Shown piece by piece: positions 35,556 to 43,568 of a DNA stretch of 64,000 bases. Position 1 is the first letter of the stretch; the number at the start of each line of letters is the position of its first letter. A program made the position numbers and the translations under genes. Below the pieces are notes generated by a model. That model searched no databases. It was given only the letters and a program-made list of their open reading frames with translations, and was not told the origin of the DNA. Source of the DNA: Serratia marcescens (GTDB lineage Bacteria > Pseudomonadota > Gammaproteobacteria > Enterobacterales > Enterobacteriaceae); contig JADMXW010000002.1 in assembly GCA_015548865.1 (NCBI GenBank), positions 260,795-324,794 of the forward strand, given 5' to 3'.

Positions 35556-36084
35556 TATCATCCTCCTGTACAGGACGTTGAAATTCCTGCACAAAAACAA
35601 CCCTTCGTTTTAATTCTCTTTCCGTCATCGTACGTGGAAAAATAAAGAACAGCGGTTGGTAGTTCACCGTTAACTGATACAACGCTAATGGCTTATCCAC
35701 TGAAACCGTTGTAGAGCATCGGTTCTGTTCCGTCGCCAAATCCGAAAGGTTGTCACAATAAAGAATGGAAACACTAACCACCGCAGGTCGCGATATCAGA
35801 GGCCAGCGAGTCATTCTCTTATTTAGTTCTTCCGTAAAATAGGTATTGTATTTTTCAGGTGATGTGGTGATAGAGGCAACATGCCCAGACTCCGCCAGCA
35901 TGAGATCAAGAGCTGACGATAGGTATACCACCCGACATAATTCGGCAATAAAAAGTATTGAGATAATGAAGGGAATAAACACCATCGAAAACTCTATCGC
36001 GACACTCCCTGTCGTACGATAAAAATAACGGTGCCAGACGGCTATCACTGGGTTCTGCATAGTAATATAACTCAAAAATGTCAC
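35548..36084 (-). CDS. tadE: TadE-like pseudopilin
   Basis: Protein of 178 aa from a GTG start (ATG at 36060 is an alternative and neither has a strong ribosome binding site). The signature TTGSVAIEFSMVFIPFIISILFIAELCRVVY contains Gly followed by the Glu at +5 and a hydrophobic helix, as in TadE. A Cys pair (LYCDNL, NRCSTT) follows. It sits between tadV and tadF, the usual order for minor Tad pilins. Confidence 0.85.
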   Translation of the reverse strand: MTFLSYITMQNPVIAVWHRYFYRTTGSVAIEFSMVFIPFIISILFIAELCRVVYLSSALDLMLAESGHVASITTSPEKYNTYFTEELNKRMTRWPLISRPAVVSVSILYCDNLSDLATEQNRCSTTVSVDKPLALYQLTVNYQPLFFIFPRTMTERELKRRVVFVQEFQRPVQEDDNE

Positions 36085-36101
36085 TTAAATGAAAAATCAC
36101 C

Positions 36102-36548
36102 CTATAACAAGGAGAATGAAGATTGAAATAGCCATAGCAACCCGTACCCACAAGCAATCGCGACACCGTAAGGCACGGTAACTTTATCCTGGCGGCGAAA
36201 CATACGGTAATAAATGAAAATGACTATAGAGAGAGGAATACCTGCCATGCCGGTTAATAATAAAAAACGGCCTGTTTCCTCTGGTAATAACGCTACTGCC
36301 AATGCACTTACCAGCTTAACGTCCCCTGCCCCCATCAGCCCCAGCGTTGATATCAAAAATCCGCCAAAAAAAATTATTGCAGGCAATATCAACGATGGAC
36401 CTTCAGGGCGTAAAAAACCCAACAGTAAAGACAGCAAGCAGAGCAATAATGATGCACGATTGGTGATTTTTCGCCAACGAATATCAGTGTAACAAACATA
36501 GAGTAAAATCATATGGATGCTTAATAAAATCAACCAATCTATTCTCAC
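36102..36548 (-). CDS. tadV: prepilin peptidase TadV/CpaA
   Basis: Aspartic prepilin peptidase of 148 aa with about four membrane helices. The two catalytic Asp are in CYTDIRWRKITN and in the GxGD motif of LMGAGDVKLVSAL. It lacks the N-terminal methylase domain of PilD, as Tad peptidases do. It starts with GTG after TAGGG. It should cut Flp and the TadE/TadF pseudopilins. Its place downstream of the GTPase/roadblock insert, rather than next to flp, is not the classical order. Confidence 0.92.
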   Translation of the reverse strand: MRIDWLILLSIHMILLYVCYTDIRWRKITNRASLLLCLLSLLLGFLRPEGPSLILPAIIFFGGFLISTLGLMGAGDVKLVSALAVALLPEETGRFLLLTGMAGIPLSIVIFIYYRMFRRQDKVTVPYGVAIACGYGLLWLFQSSFSLL

Positions 36549-36574
36549 ATTACCCTACTTTTTTTAAACTTCAG

Positions 36575-37018
36575 TTAACGCCGTCTCTTCTTGCGTTTCT
36601 TATTAATAACAATCGATACAGACTCGCTGTTCAATTGTGCAGAAGCCTTCGTCTCGCTAGCAGTGATATTAGTGAGCGCATATTTATCATTCAAAAGACA
36701 AAAATAAGTTTTTATCTGTTCAATAATCTTTTCATTGCGATCATAAAGAACCGGAGCAACCGAAATAACGTCGCTAAGAATATCTGCGCTCGTCAGTGCC
36801 ACCGCTTGCGTCAGCAACTCTAATCGCCCTGTTATATTCACATGCCCATTTTGCTGAAAACTGTCTGCCAACACGGTTAACTGTTCGTGATAATAAGCCA
36901 GACGTTCTGCAATCAATGCTTCTCGTGTTCCCAACACGGGTGCATTGGAAATATAGCCACAACTCATATCCGCACTGCACAGCTTGACAGCGAGTGTCAA
37001 ACTCTGTTGGTTATTCAT
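36575..37018 (-). CDS. uncharacterised Tad-locus protein with basic C-terminus
   Basis: I do not recognise this 147-aa protein. It has no signal peptide or membrane helix. It appears mostly helical (LIAERLAYYHEQLTVLADSF; LELLTQAVALTSADILSDVI) and ends in the very basic INKKRKKRRR. The ATG at 37018 stands 6 nt after AAGGGG and overlaps the upstream roadblock gene by 8 nt. Its position just behind the GTPase and roadblock genes suggests a cytoplasmic partner or effector of that module. The basic tail could bind lipid or nucleic acid. Confidence 0.7.
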   Translation of the reverse strand: MNNQQSLTLAVKLCSADMSCGYISNAPVLGTREALIAERLAYYHEQLTVLADSFQQNGHVNITGRLELLTQAVALTSADILSDVISVAPVLYDRNEKIIEQIKTYFCLLNDKYALTNITASETKASAQLNSESVSIVINKKRKKRRR

Positions 37019-37484
37019 ATTGTTCCCCTTCATGACTCACAGCCTCTGGCATTGCACTGCACTGTGCCTCAATTGCACTCGACAATTGACGTAACAACCA
37101 GAAAATCTGACCGAGAGGCTCTTTCGCAGCCACTATTGCCGTAAGACACAATGTCAAGGATGGGGCTGCTATCTGGCAGAGGAAAATGTTTTCACTGTCA
37201 CCTTCCAGTGTTAGCAATTTCGGTTTCCCAGCACCAATTTCGTTCAGCATGGCAGAACCAATCCCCATAAGAGAGCTGGTCATTGCCGCCACTTTATGGA
37301 TATTGTCTTGATCGCCTTCTTTCAGGATCGCTGCAACTTCAAAACCATCTTCGGTAGCAATCAGTAAATTTCCCAGTACGGGATACGTTTGCGCAAAGGA
37401 CAGCAACTGCTGTTGAATACGCTGATAAAGATCGCCAGAAAACTCACTGCTATTTTGTATGGCGAAGGGGAGTATGGTGGTCAT
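37011..37484 (-). CDS. roadblock/LC7-domain protein (second copy in Tad locus)
   Basis: Protein of 157 aa with a roadblock/LC7 fold. Typical marks are YPVLGNLLIATEDGFEVAAIL, then VAAMTSSLMGIGSAMLNEIGAGKPKLLTLEGDSENIFLCQIA and the final strand SLTLCLTAIVAAKEPLGQIFWLLRQ. Such proteins (MglB, CvnB) bind and act on small Ras-like GTPases. The ATG comes 1 nt after the GTPase stop (TAA-T-ATG), so the two are tightly coupled. It may be the GAP or a scaffold for the GTPase. Confidence 0.82.
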   Translation of the reverse strand: MTTILPFAIQNSSEFSGDLYQRIQQQLLSFAQTYPVLGNLLIATEDGFEVAAILKEGDQDNIHKVAAMTSSLMGIGSAMLNEIGAGKPKLLTLEGDSENIFLCQIAAPSLTLCLTAIVAAKEPLGQIFWLLRQLSSAIEAQCSAMPEAVSHEGEQYE

Positions 37485-37485
37485 A

Positions 37486-38046
37486 TTAATGGATAACCTC
37501 TTGAATTCTTACTCGCGCGAGTTGGCGGAACAGGACTTTTAGTACCAATAACACGCTGTCTTGTCGGCGTGCATCCAGTAGCGCAACAGGCATAGATAGC
37601 CCCTCTTCCTTTAGCAATCGCTGATATTGTGAGATGCTAGGAAAAGGGGACAGATCACTTTTAACAATGCCGAGTAACGCGACGGTGCTACCCTGCATAA
37701 ATTTCGATTTAAAAGCGCGCAAATATAAACGCGTTTCCTCCAAAGGGTCTGGCCGATGATTATCTGCCAGCAGCAATATCCCCGTACTGCCACGTTCCAG
37801 AATATTCCACATAAAATCAAAACGAGGCTGCCCAGGTGCGCCATAAAGCCGCATTCGGTTATCTCCGCCTGGAATGGTCAGTTCACCGTAATCAAAACCT
37901 ACCGTCGTGTTCGTTTTACCCGTGATGGCATGATCCGTTGTCATTACTTCAGTCGATAATGCAGGAATTTCGCTGACACTGGCAATGGCAGTGGTTTTTC
38001 CCGATCCACTCCGACCTATCAACAACACTTTATAATCTTGTGTCAC
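37486..38046 (-). CDS. small Ras/CvnD-like GTPase in Tad locus
   Basis: Small GTPase of 186 aa. The P-loop GRSGSGKT is at about 11-18. The segment EVMTTDHAITGKTNTTVGFDYGELTI carries a switch-I Thr, and LYGAPGQPRFDFMWNILERG is switch II with PGQ. The usual Asp of DxxG and the NKxD motif are missing (GIVKSD is in that place), as in the MglA and actinobacterial conservon (CvnD) branch. The open frame reaches 38076, but GTG at 38046 stands 7 nt after AAGGGAG and is preferred. It is flanked by two roadblock genes. It may set the place or activity of the pilus. Confidence 0.86.
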   Translation of the reverse strand: MTQDYKVLLIGRSGSGKTTAIASVSEIPALSTEVMTTDHAITGKTNTTVGFDYGELTIPGGDNRMRLYGAPGQPRFDFMWNILERGSTGILLLADNHRPDPLEETRLYLRAFKSKFMQGSTVALLGIVKSDLSPFPSISQYQRLLKEEGLSMPVALLDARRQDSVLLVLKVLFRQLARVRIQEVIH

Positions 38047-38154
38047 GAGAAAACTCCCTTCATCCATTGCCCGCATGTTGGCGGGCAGCGCTGATCTTGT
38101 GATAAAGATACCTAACGTTTACGCATAAACGACATGGTGGACGGTATACATGCC

Positions 38155-38520
38155 TTATAATGAGACAATGGTCTCTTCTACATCCAATACCTTACGTCGG
38201 GCCAATGCCAGATTGCCGCTACGACGATCCAAAATGGTATACACAAATACACCATCGACTGCCCGAATGGGGCGAATAATGTGATACTGCTTCTCTTGTG
38301 TAATCAGGATATCTTCTACCCGGTCATTATTGGCCATCAGCTTGAGCATCTTGATATTGGCACGCAAAACATCCGTAATGCCTGCAGCGGCAATTTCAAT
38401 ATCTATCCCCGCAGAGCCAATACTATTTAATAACATACCGTTGCGTGCATCTACGATAGCAGCCCCTAAGGCGCCATCCAGATTAACCAAACCATCCAAC
38501 AATTTTTCAACTTCTGCCAT
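38155..38520 (-). CDS. roadblock/LC7-domain protein (first copy in Tad locus)
   Basis: Protein of 121 aa, nearly a single roadblock/LC7 domain: LLDGLVNLDGALGAAIVDARNGMLLNSIG, then AAAGITDVLRANIKMLKLM and EDILITQEKQYHIIRPI, ending with FVYTILDRRSGNLALARRKV. It matches the MglB/CvnB type of GTPase partner. AAGGAG lies 7 nt before the ATG. It is 108 nt upstream of the GTPase gene in the same operon and is more regular than the second copy. Confidence 0.85.
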   Translation of the reverse strand: MAEVEKLLDGLVNLDGALGAAIVDARNGMLLNSIGSAGIDIEIAAAGITDVLRANIKMLKLMANNDRVEDILITQEKQYHIIRPIRAVDGVFVYTILDRRSGNLALARRKVLDVEETIVSL

Positions 38521-38597
38521 TATCTACTCCTTGCTGCCATTTAACAGGCATTCATCGTTTGACTATTTATAAATACAGCACATGCAGTATTTATAAA

Positions 38598-39059
38598 TTA
38601 ATGTACTGCACCAAAGTCATGAAGAACTTCTTTCACACTTGCCAATAAAATATTATCAATCGACAAACCATCTACTTTCAATTTCAGTACCTGACACCAG
38701 GGTTTAACGCCCGGAGAGTAACAACTCACCACCACATGCACCTCAGAGGTTAAACAGAGTTCTTCATTCACTTTGGTGTGAAGAGTGTATTTGTCACCGA
38801 CCTGATAACGCTCCACACCAGGTGCCGCAGATTCGTAAACGATAACTGGAGCATATTCTTTTAATGTCGCTATTTCACAACAGGATTTCTCCCAGTTTAA
38901 AACATTAGGAATAATGCTTTCACAGACTTCCCATGGTTTTTTTGATACGTGGTCTGGTAAATTATGATAACCGCGCAGAACACCATCAGCGCCCAGTAAT
39001 AAATGCGTGACATTATCAGGGACCTGAACCAATAGACCGTTATATTCATAAATTTTCAT
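38598..39059 (-). CDS. uncharacterised Tad-locus protein
   Basis: I do not recognise this 153-aa protein. It has no signal peptide and looks beta-rich (KIYEYNGLLVQVPDNVTHLLLGADGVLRGYH; EVHVVVSCYSPGVKPWCQVLKLKV) with five Cys. The frame opens at 39107, overlapping the tadD stop, but ATG at 39059 has AGAGGG 9 nt upstream and is more likely. It lies between the tadD-like gene and the first roadblock gene. A link with the GTPase module is suggested by position only. Confidence 0.68.
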   Translation of the reverse strand: MKIYEYNGLLVQVPDNVTHLLLGADGVLRGYHNLPDHVSKKPWEVCESIIPNVLNWEKSCCEIATLKEYAPVIVYESAAPGVERYQVGDKYTLHTKVNEELCLTSEVHVVVSCYSPGVKPWCQVLKLKVDGLSIDNILLASVKEVLHDFGAVH

Positions 39060-39106
39060 TACAACAACCCTCTTTCTTAAACCTGAATATCGAAAATGGT
39101 GATGCA

Positions 39107-40468
39107 TTACCCCTGATAAACATCAAAGACTAATCTCTCTCTGGAGGATTTATTTGCAGGCAATCGGAATATGTTCGTTTTTTCTACTGGCTGTTTAAAC
39201 TCAAACTCAACTAAAACGGTATCAGTGTCTTTTTGGTAGAAGGTTAATGCATGAATACTGTTATTATCACGCGAAATTTTCTCTCCTGCTTGCAACAAGT
39301 TTTGCCCCAAACGGACATTATACAGTTCAAAGAGTCGTTTATTTTTTTCTTCACTATTAAGCTCTCTAAAGTTGATCGCTTGTAATGATTCCAGCGTCAT
39401 GCGGAAATATTTATGATGTTGTCCCGCACGCACCGCAGAGACTTCTTTGAGCCGACTGGTCACCGCCAGCGACGCATTCTCACTTTTCGCTACTGCTGGC
39501 ATAGCTTCCTCTGCCGCCTTTTTCTGTGCCAATACAGGTAGTGGCGTAAGCGGATTTTCCTGCGTTATCGCGGAGTCGACCGGCACTGCTGGGGATGCTG
39601 AAAGCGGTTTGGCCTTATTATCCATCACTGGCGCAGGCACCGAAGCCGCATTCGCTGGTGTTGGCGCAACCGCACTTGCAGCTAGCGTGGTAGGGGCCAT
39701 CGTACGTACGCGTTCTTGCGAGCGTTGTGGTGCGGGTTGCTGCGGACGAGGTTTTACCTTTGCCAATGATTCAAGCAACCCGTCATGATCGTTTGACATT
39801 TTTTCCTGGCGAAGAATACTCTCAGCGCCACTGAAATCATTCAGTTTCACCAGAACGAACACCAGGTTATGCAACATTTTGGGATTTGATTGACCGCGCA
39901 TATAGAGCGGAATCAGGTAATCTCTCGCAGCTGCATAATCTTCCTGCATGATGGCCAGCATGGCCAGATTATTAATAACGATATCCTCTTCAACAAAACG
40001 CCTGCGTGCCTCATTAAATGCTTGATGCGCCGCCGAATAATTTCCTTCCTGTGTCAATAAAATCCCTTTGATATTGTAGGCTTCACCACTTTCTGGGTTT
40101 TGTTGTAATGCACGCGTAATAACCGTTAGCGCCTCTGCGTTTTTGCCCATTTCCAATAGGTTTTTACTCTCCAGTAACAATGTTTGTTCATCTGGACGAG
40201 AAGCGAGCAGGGGTTGTAGAAAATGGCGCGATGACTCATAGTCTTCAACCTGATAATAAAACTCCGCCAGCTTATAACGTGTCTGTGCATCTTCTTTGCG
40301 GTTGAGTTTATCGCGATAAAGTTTGATCAACCCCCGGTAGTTATTTACCTTATCGAGAATATACTCTCTCTGGTTGTCATCAAGTTCCGCATTGTCCCCC
40401 AGAGTACTCTTACATCCCGTCACAACAAGCAAGAGACTCAATAATATTCCCGGTATTATTTTGACCAT
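39107..40468 (-). CDS. tadD: TadD-like TPR lipoprotein with long Pro/Ala linker and extra C-terminal domain
   Basis: Lipoprotein of 453 aa. The signal peptide and lipobox end LLVVTGC. TPR repeats span about 40-240 (TRYKLAEFYYQVEDYESSRHFLQPLL; GEAYNIKGILLTQEGNYSAAHQAFNEA), as in TadD. Then comes a Pro/Ala/Val-rich linker (about 245-340) and a C-terminal domain of about 110 residues ending RLPANKSSRERLVFDVYQG, which recalls AMIN-like sequences. Ordinary TadD is shorter. The open frame extends to 40681 inside tadC, but ATG at 40468 begins the lipoprotein and overlaps the tadC stop by 13 nt. It may also do the job of the missing RcpB. Confidence 0.83.
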   Translation of the reverse strand: MVKIIPGILLSLLLVVTGCKSTLGDNAELDDNQREYILDKVNNYRGLIKLYRDKLNRKEDAQTRYKLAEFYYQVEDYESSRHFLQPLLASRPDEQTLLLESKNLLEMGKNAEALTVITRALQQNPESGEAYNIKGILLTQEGNYSAAHQAFNEARRRFVEEDIVINNLAMLAIMQEDYAAARDYLIPLYMRGQSNPKMLHNLVFVLVKLNDFSGAESILRQEKMSNDHDGLLESLAKVKPRPQQPAPQRSQERVRTMAPTTLAASAVAPTPANAASVPAPVMDNKAKPLSASPAVPVDSAITQENPLTPLPVLAQKKAAEEAMPAVAKSENASLAVTSRLKEVSAVRAGQHHKYFRMTLESLQAINFRELNSEEKNKRLFELYNVRLGQNLLQAGEKISRDNNSIHALTFYQKDTDTVLVEFEFKQPVEKTNIFRLPANKSSRERLVFDVYQG

Positions 40469-41304
40469 ATTGACACCATTCCTATCAGCCCCGGCCCCGC
40501 AACCATCGCCAGTAAGGGGAACATAATGAAAACGATCATTGGCAACGTCATTTTTGCAGAAAGACTTGCCACTTTTTCTTCCATGGCAAGTAATTGTATT
40601 TCCCGCATTTCCTTCGAGAGATCTATCAGTACCTGATAGATCGAGGATCCGTATTTGATACTTTGCTGAAGCGTGGAGCAAAACATACGAACTTCATTAC
40701 TGGGAACCTCTTGATACAGCTGTTCCAACGCCGAAGCAATGCCGCTGACATCCGTTTTCATCATCGTTCTGTCGAGCAATGTGGCAATATCCGTATTAAT
40801 GTCTTGCGTGTTGTCAGCAATATAACGAAGTGATTTCTCCACAGTCATGCCAGATTGGACACACACTGCCATCATATCAATGATAAAAGGTAAATCATCG
40901 GAAATACGCTTCATGCGTTTTTTTATCGTGGTATTTTTAATCATGCTCGGCAATAAAATAACCACAATACCTATCATCAATATACACAACAGCAGCATGT
41001 CCGTTTCCATTTTATACACGCCGGTTGCATCTAACAAAAACAGTATCACCAGTAATGAAGAAAAGATTATACCTTTTGCCATAATGTTCTTGTCCAGCAT
41101 CGCGGTTAACGACACTAAACGGCTGGTTTTTTTCAGCACACGTTCTACCGGTGAAATATCATCCTGTATATTGGTATCCTGTTGCTGGGCACTATTAATC
41201 GTTAATAGTTGATACAACTTATCTTTTCTTGATTTTTGTACTAATGCATGTACAACACCACCGACGCCTGCCATTAACAGCGCCAATATGATTATATACA
41301 ACAT
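40456..41304 (-). CDS. tadC: TadC, inner-membrane platform protein
   Basis: GspF-like platform protein of 282 aa with an N-terminal helix, a cytoplasmic helical domain (IKKRMKRISDDLPFIIDMMAVCVQSGMTVEKSLRYIADNT) and terminal helices (KMTLPMIVFIMFPLLAMVAGPGLIGM). It partners TadB to link the motor ATPase to pilin polymerisation. It lies 7 nt after tadB and overlaps the start of the tadD-like gene. Confidence 0.92.
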   Translation of the reverse strand: MLYIIILALLMAGVGGVVHALVQKSRKDKLYQLLTINSAQQQDTNIQDDISPVERVLKKTSRLVSLTAMLDKNIMAKGIIFSSLLVILFLLDATGVYKMETDMLLLCILMIGIVVILLPSMIKNTTIKKRMKRISDDLPFIIDMMAVCVQSGMTVEKSLRYIADNTQDINTDIATLLDRTMMKTDVSGIASALEQLYQEVPSNEVRMFCSTLQQSIKYGSSIYQVLIDLSKEMREIQLLAMEEKVASLSAKMTLPMIVFIMFPLLAMVAGPGLIGMVSIWSK

Positions 41305-41311
41305 GATTCAC

Positions 41312-42214
41312 CTATATCTTATTCATCATCATCCATGAAATAAAAAGACCGAGCAATATACTAAAAATAGAATAATAAAGTATATACTGCCCTGCAGGAT
41401 GATAAAGTAAAATATCAAAACTGGCCGGAGACTGAAACTTGATAAAGAAGAAGAAAAAAATGGGTATTGCAGTCAGCATTTTTATTGACATACGCACTTC
41501 AGATGTCATTGCGTATTTTTTTCGTTCAATAATACGCCCATTGGATATCAATGTGCCTAACCGCGACATCACTTCTTTTACTTGCCCTCCACCTTTCATA
41601 TTAATTAATACAGTGATAATAAAGAAATAATATTCACGATAAGGCATGCGGTCATACGAGTCCATAAAAACACTCTCAGGGTCTTCACCGATTTCGAGGC
41701 GCTGTGAAACCTGACGAAACTCTTCACCTACCATGCCCTCCATTTTTTGCCCACACTGTTCAATGCCCTGGACAACGGAATTTCCTGCACGAATAGAACT
41801 GTTAACAATATTGAGTGCTTCAGAAAATGCCGTTTCAAATTCTTGTCGCATTTTCTTTCTACTGCGAATATAAAGCGCATAAAGTGTCATCACCAGAACG
41901 ACCGGCATAGTAATAAGCAAACTCAGATGCAGATACTCTTGGCTGACATAAACCCCTCCCCCCTGCGCAACACACAAGATAAAGATGTGCTGCAATAAAA
42001 CGCTGCGCTGTTTACCTACCAGGTGAAAGTGAATATCGTTAAAGATAATACTCACCCGTTTCCCCAGAGAATGACGGCGAAGACGTTGGGCAAGGGCATT
42101 TATCTCTGTTTTTGATGCTGTCTGACGCAAGGTTTGCGTCCTGCGCTGTTGCTGATGCCATAGCCACAGTTGCAACATCCCTAACAGAATCAAGAGAAGA
42201 AAAATGACAATCAT
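41312..42214 (-). CDS. tadB: TadB, inner-membrane platform protein
   Basis: GspF-domain protein of 300 aa. RKKMRQEFETAFSEALNIVNSSIRAGNSVVQGIEQCGQKMEGMVGEEFRQVSQRLEIGEDPE is the TadB/T2SSF motif, and the C-terminus has two membrane helices. Its ATG overlaps the tadA stop by 4 nt. Confidence 0.93.
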   Translation of the reverse strand: MIVIFLLLILLGMLQLWLWHQQQRRTQTLRQTASKTEINALAQRLRRHSLGKRVSIIFNDIHFHLVGKQRSVLLQHIFILCVAQGGGVYVSQEYLHLSLLITMPVVLVMTLYALYIRSRKKMRQEFETAFSEALNIVNSSIRAGNSVVQGIEQCGQKMEGMVGEEFRQVSQRLEIGEDPESVFMDSYDRMPYREYYFFIITVLINMKGGGQVKEVMSRLGTLISNGRIIERKKYAMTSEVRMSIKMLTAIPIFFFFFIKFQSPASFDILLYHPAGQYILYYSIFSILLGLFISWMMMNKI

Positions 42215-43500
42215 GGTATCCGATTCCCAAAAAGTTGCCTGAGTGGATCAAGTAAACCGTGCATCAGCGCTTGCCGATATACCGCCGAGCGCTGCAACAA
42301 GCCGGAAGAGGTAAACGTGCCTTGAATTTGCCCAGATTCATTACGTTCAGCCTGCGCACTGAATGCAAAAATATCCTGCAAGATAATATTTTCCCCCTCC
42401 ATTCCCATCACTTCGGTAATATTAATCACCTTGCGCGAACCGTCAGGCAGGCGAGAGACTTGCACGATGAGATTGACGGCAGAAGCAATGTTGCGACGAA
42501 TGGCGCTTAATGGCAGCGCTGCACTGGACATCATCACCATACTCTCCAGTCGTGCCAATGCATCGCGCGGGGAGTTGGCGTGCAGTGTGGACATTGAGCC
42601 ATCATGACCCGTATTCATCGCCTGAAGCATTTCAAACGCTTCTTCACCACGACACTCCCCAACAATGATGCGATCTGGTCGCATACGCAGCGCATTGACG
42701 ACCAAATGACGCATACTCACTTGCCCCTGATTTTCAGAACCCGCCATCCGCGTTTCCAATCGCACCACATGCGGTTGTTGTAAGCGCAGCTCTGCTGCAT
42801 CTTCTAATGTCAGTACGCGTTCATCTTCTCCAATGTATTGCGACATGGCGTTGAGCAAGGTGGTTTTACCCGAGCCTGTCCCCCCAGACACGATAATATT
42901 GACGCGGCAGCGACTGGCAATAACCAGAAAATTAGCCATCATTTCGTTCATGCTGCCGAATTCAATTAAATTAGCCAGGGTCTTTTTCCCCTTGCCAAAC
43001 TTACGAATAGAGATGGATGCACCATCTAATGCCACCGGAGAGATAACCACATTAAGGCGGCTACCATCTGGCATGCGCGCATCAACCAATGGTTGAGAAT
43101 CATCAACACGACGCCCCACTTTGGCAACTAAACGCCGCGCAATATCCGTTAATTGGTCGTTATTGATAAAGCGTTTATTAACCGAGGCTAATTTACCAAA
43201 ACGCTCAACAAAAATTTTATCTGGACCATTGACTAAAATATCGCTGACCGTGTCATCTTCCATTAATTCACGCAGCGGACCATACCCGGTAATTTCATCA
43301 GTAATGAGTTCGCTTAAACTATGGCTGGCACGGCTAGAAAGGTACTGGCCGCTATTGTTAACAACACGTTGAATCACCTCACCGACTTCTCGTAATAAGG
43401 CATCTCGATCGTTTTTTAACGAATCAATACGCTCTAAATCAATCGTTTTTAATACCTGCTCGCGGAAATAAAGCAGCGCATCAGAAATCTCTACATCCAT
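42211..43500 (-). CDS. tadA: TadA/CpaF motor ATPase
   Basis: Secretion/assembly ATPase of 429 aa. An N-terminal domain (SLSELITDEITGYGPLRELMEDDTVSDILVNG) precedes Walker A SGGTGSGKTT (about 203-212), the Asp box, Walker B RPDRIIVGECRGEEAFEMLQAMNTGHDGSMSTLHAN. Powers Flp extension and, in Tad systems, probably retraction. The open frame has a TTG at 43506, but ATG at 43500 is taken. Confidence 0.96.
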   Translation of the reverse strand: MDVEISDALLYFREQVLKTIDLERIDSLKNDRDALLREVGEVIQRVVNNSGQYLSSRASHSLSELITDEITGYGPLRELMEDDTVSDILVNGPDKIFVERFGKLASVNKRFINNDQLTDIARRLVAKVGRRVDDSQPLVDARMPDGSRLNVVISPVALDGASISIRKFGKGKKTLANLIEFGSMNEMMANFLVIASRCRVNIIVSGGTGSGKTTLLNAMSQYIGEDERVLTLEDAAELRLQQPHVVRLETRMAGSENQGQVSMRHLVVNALRMRPDRIIVGECRGEEAFEMLQAMNTGHDGSMSTLHANSPRDALARLESMVMMSSAALPLSAIRRNIASAVNLIVQVSRLPDGSRKVINITEVMGMEGENIILQDIFAFSAQAERNESGQIQGTFTSSGLLQRSAVYRQALMHGLLDPLRQLFGNRIP

Positions 43501-43568
43501 AGCCAAAGTGACCCTTCATTAACTGTATTTATTTTTTGATAGTTGCCACTGAGATCTCAGGCAATGGA

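Noticed and set aside
38047..38076. ATG at 38076 as the GTPase start
   Set aside because: It has no ribosome binding site, while GTG at 38046 follows AAGGGAG by 7 nt and begins just before the first beta strand. The ATG remains possible.
40469..40681. Extension of the tadD-like gene by 71 residues
   Set aside because: It lies within tadC and would hide the lipoprotein signal peptide that starts at 40468.
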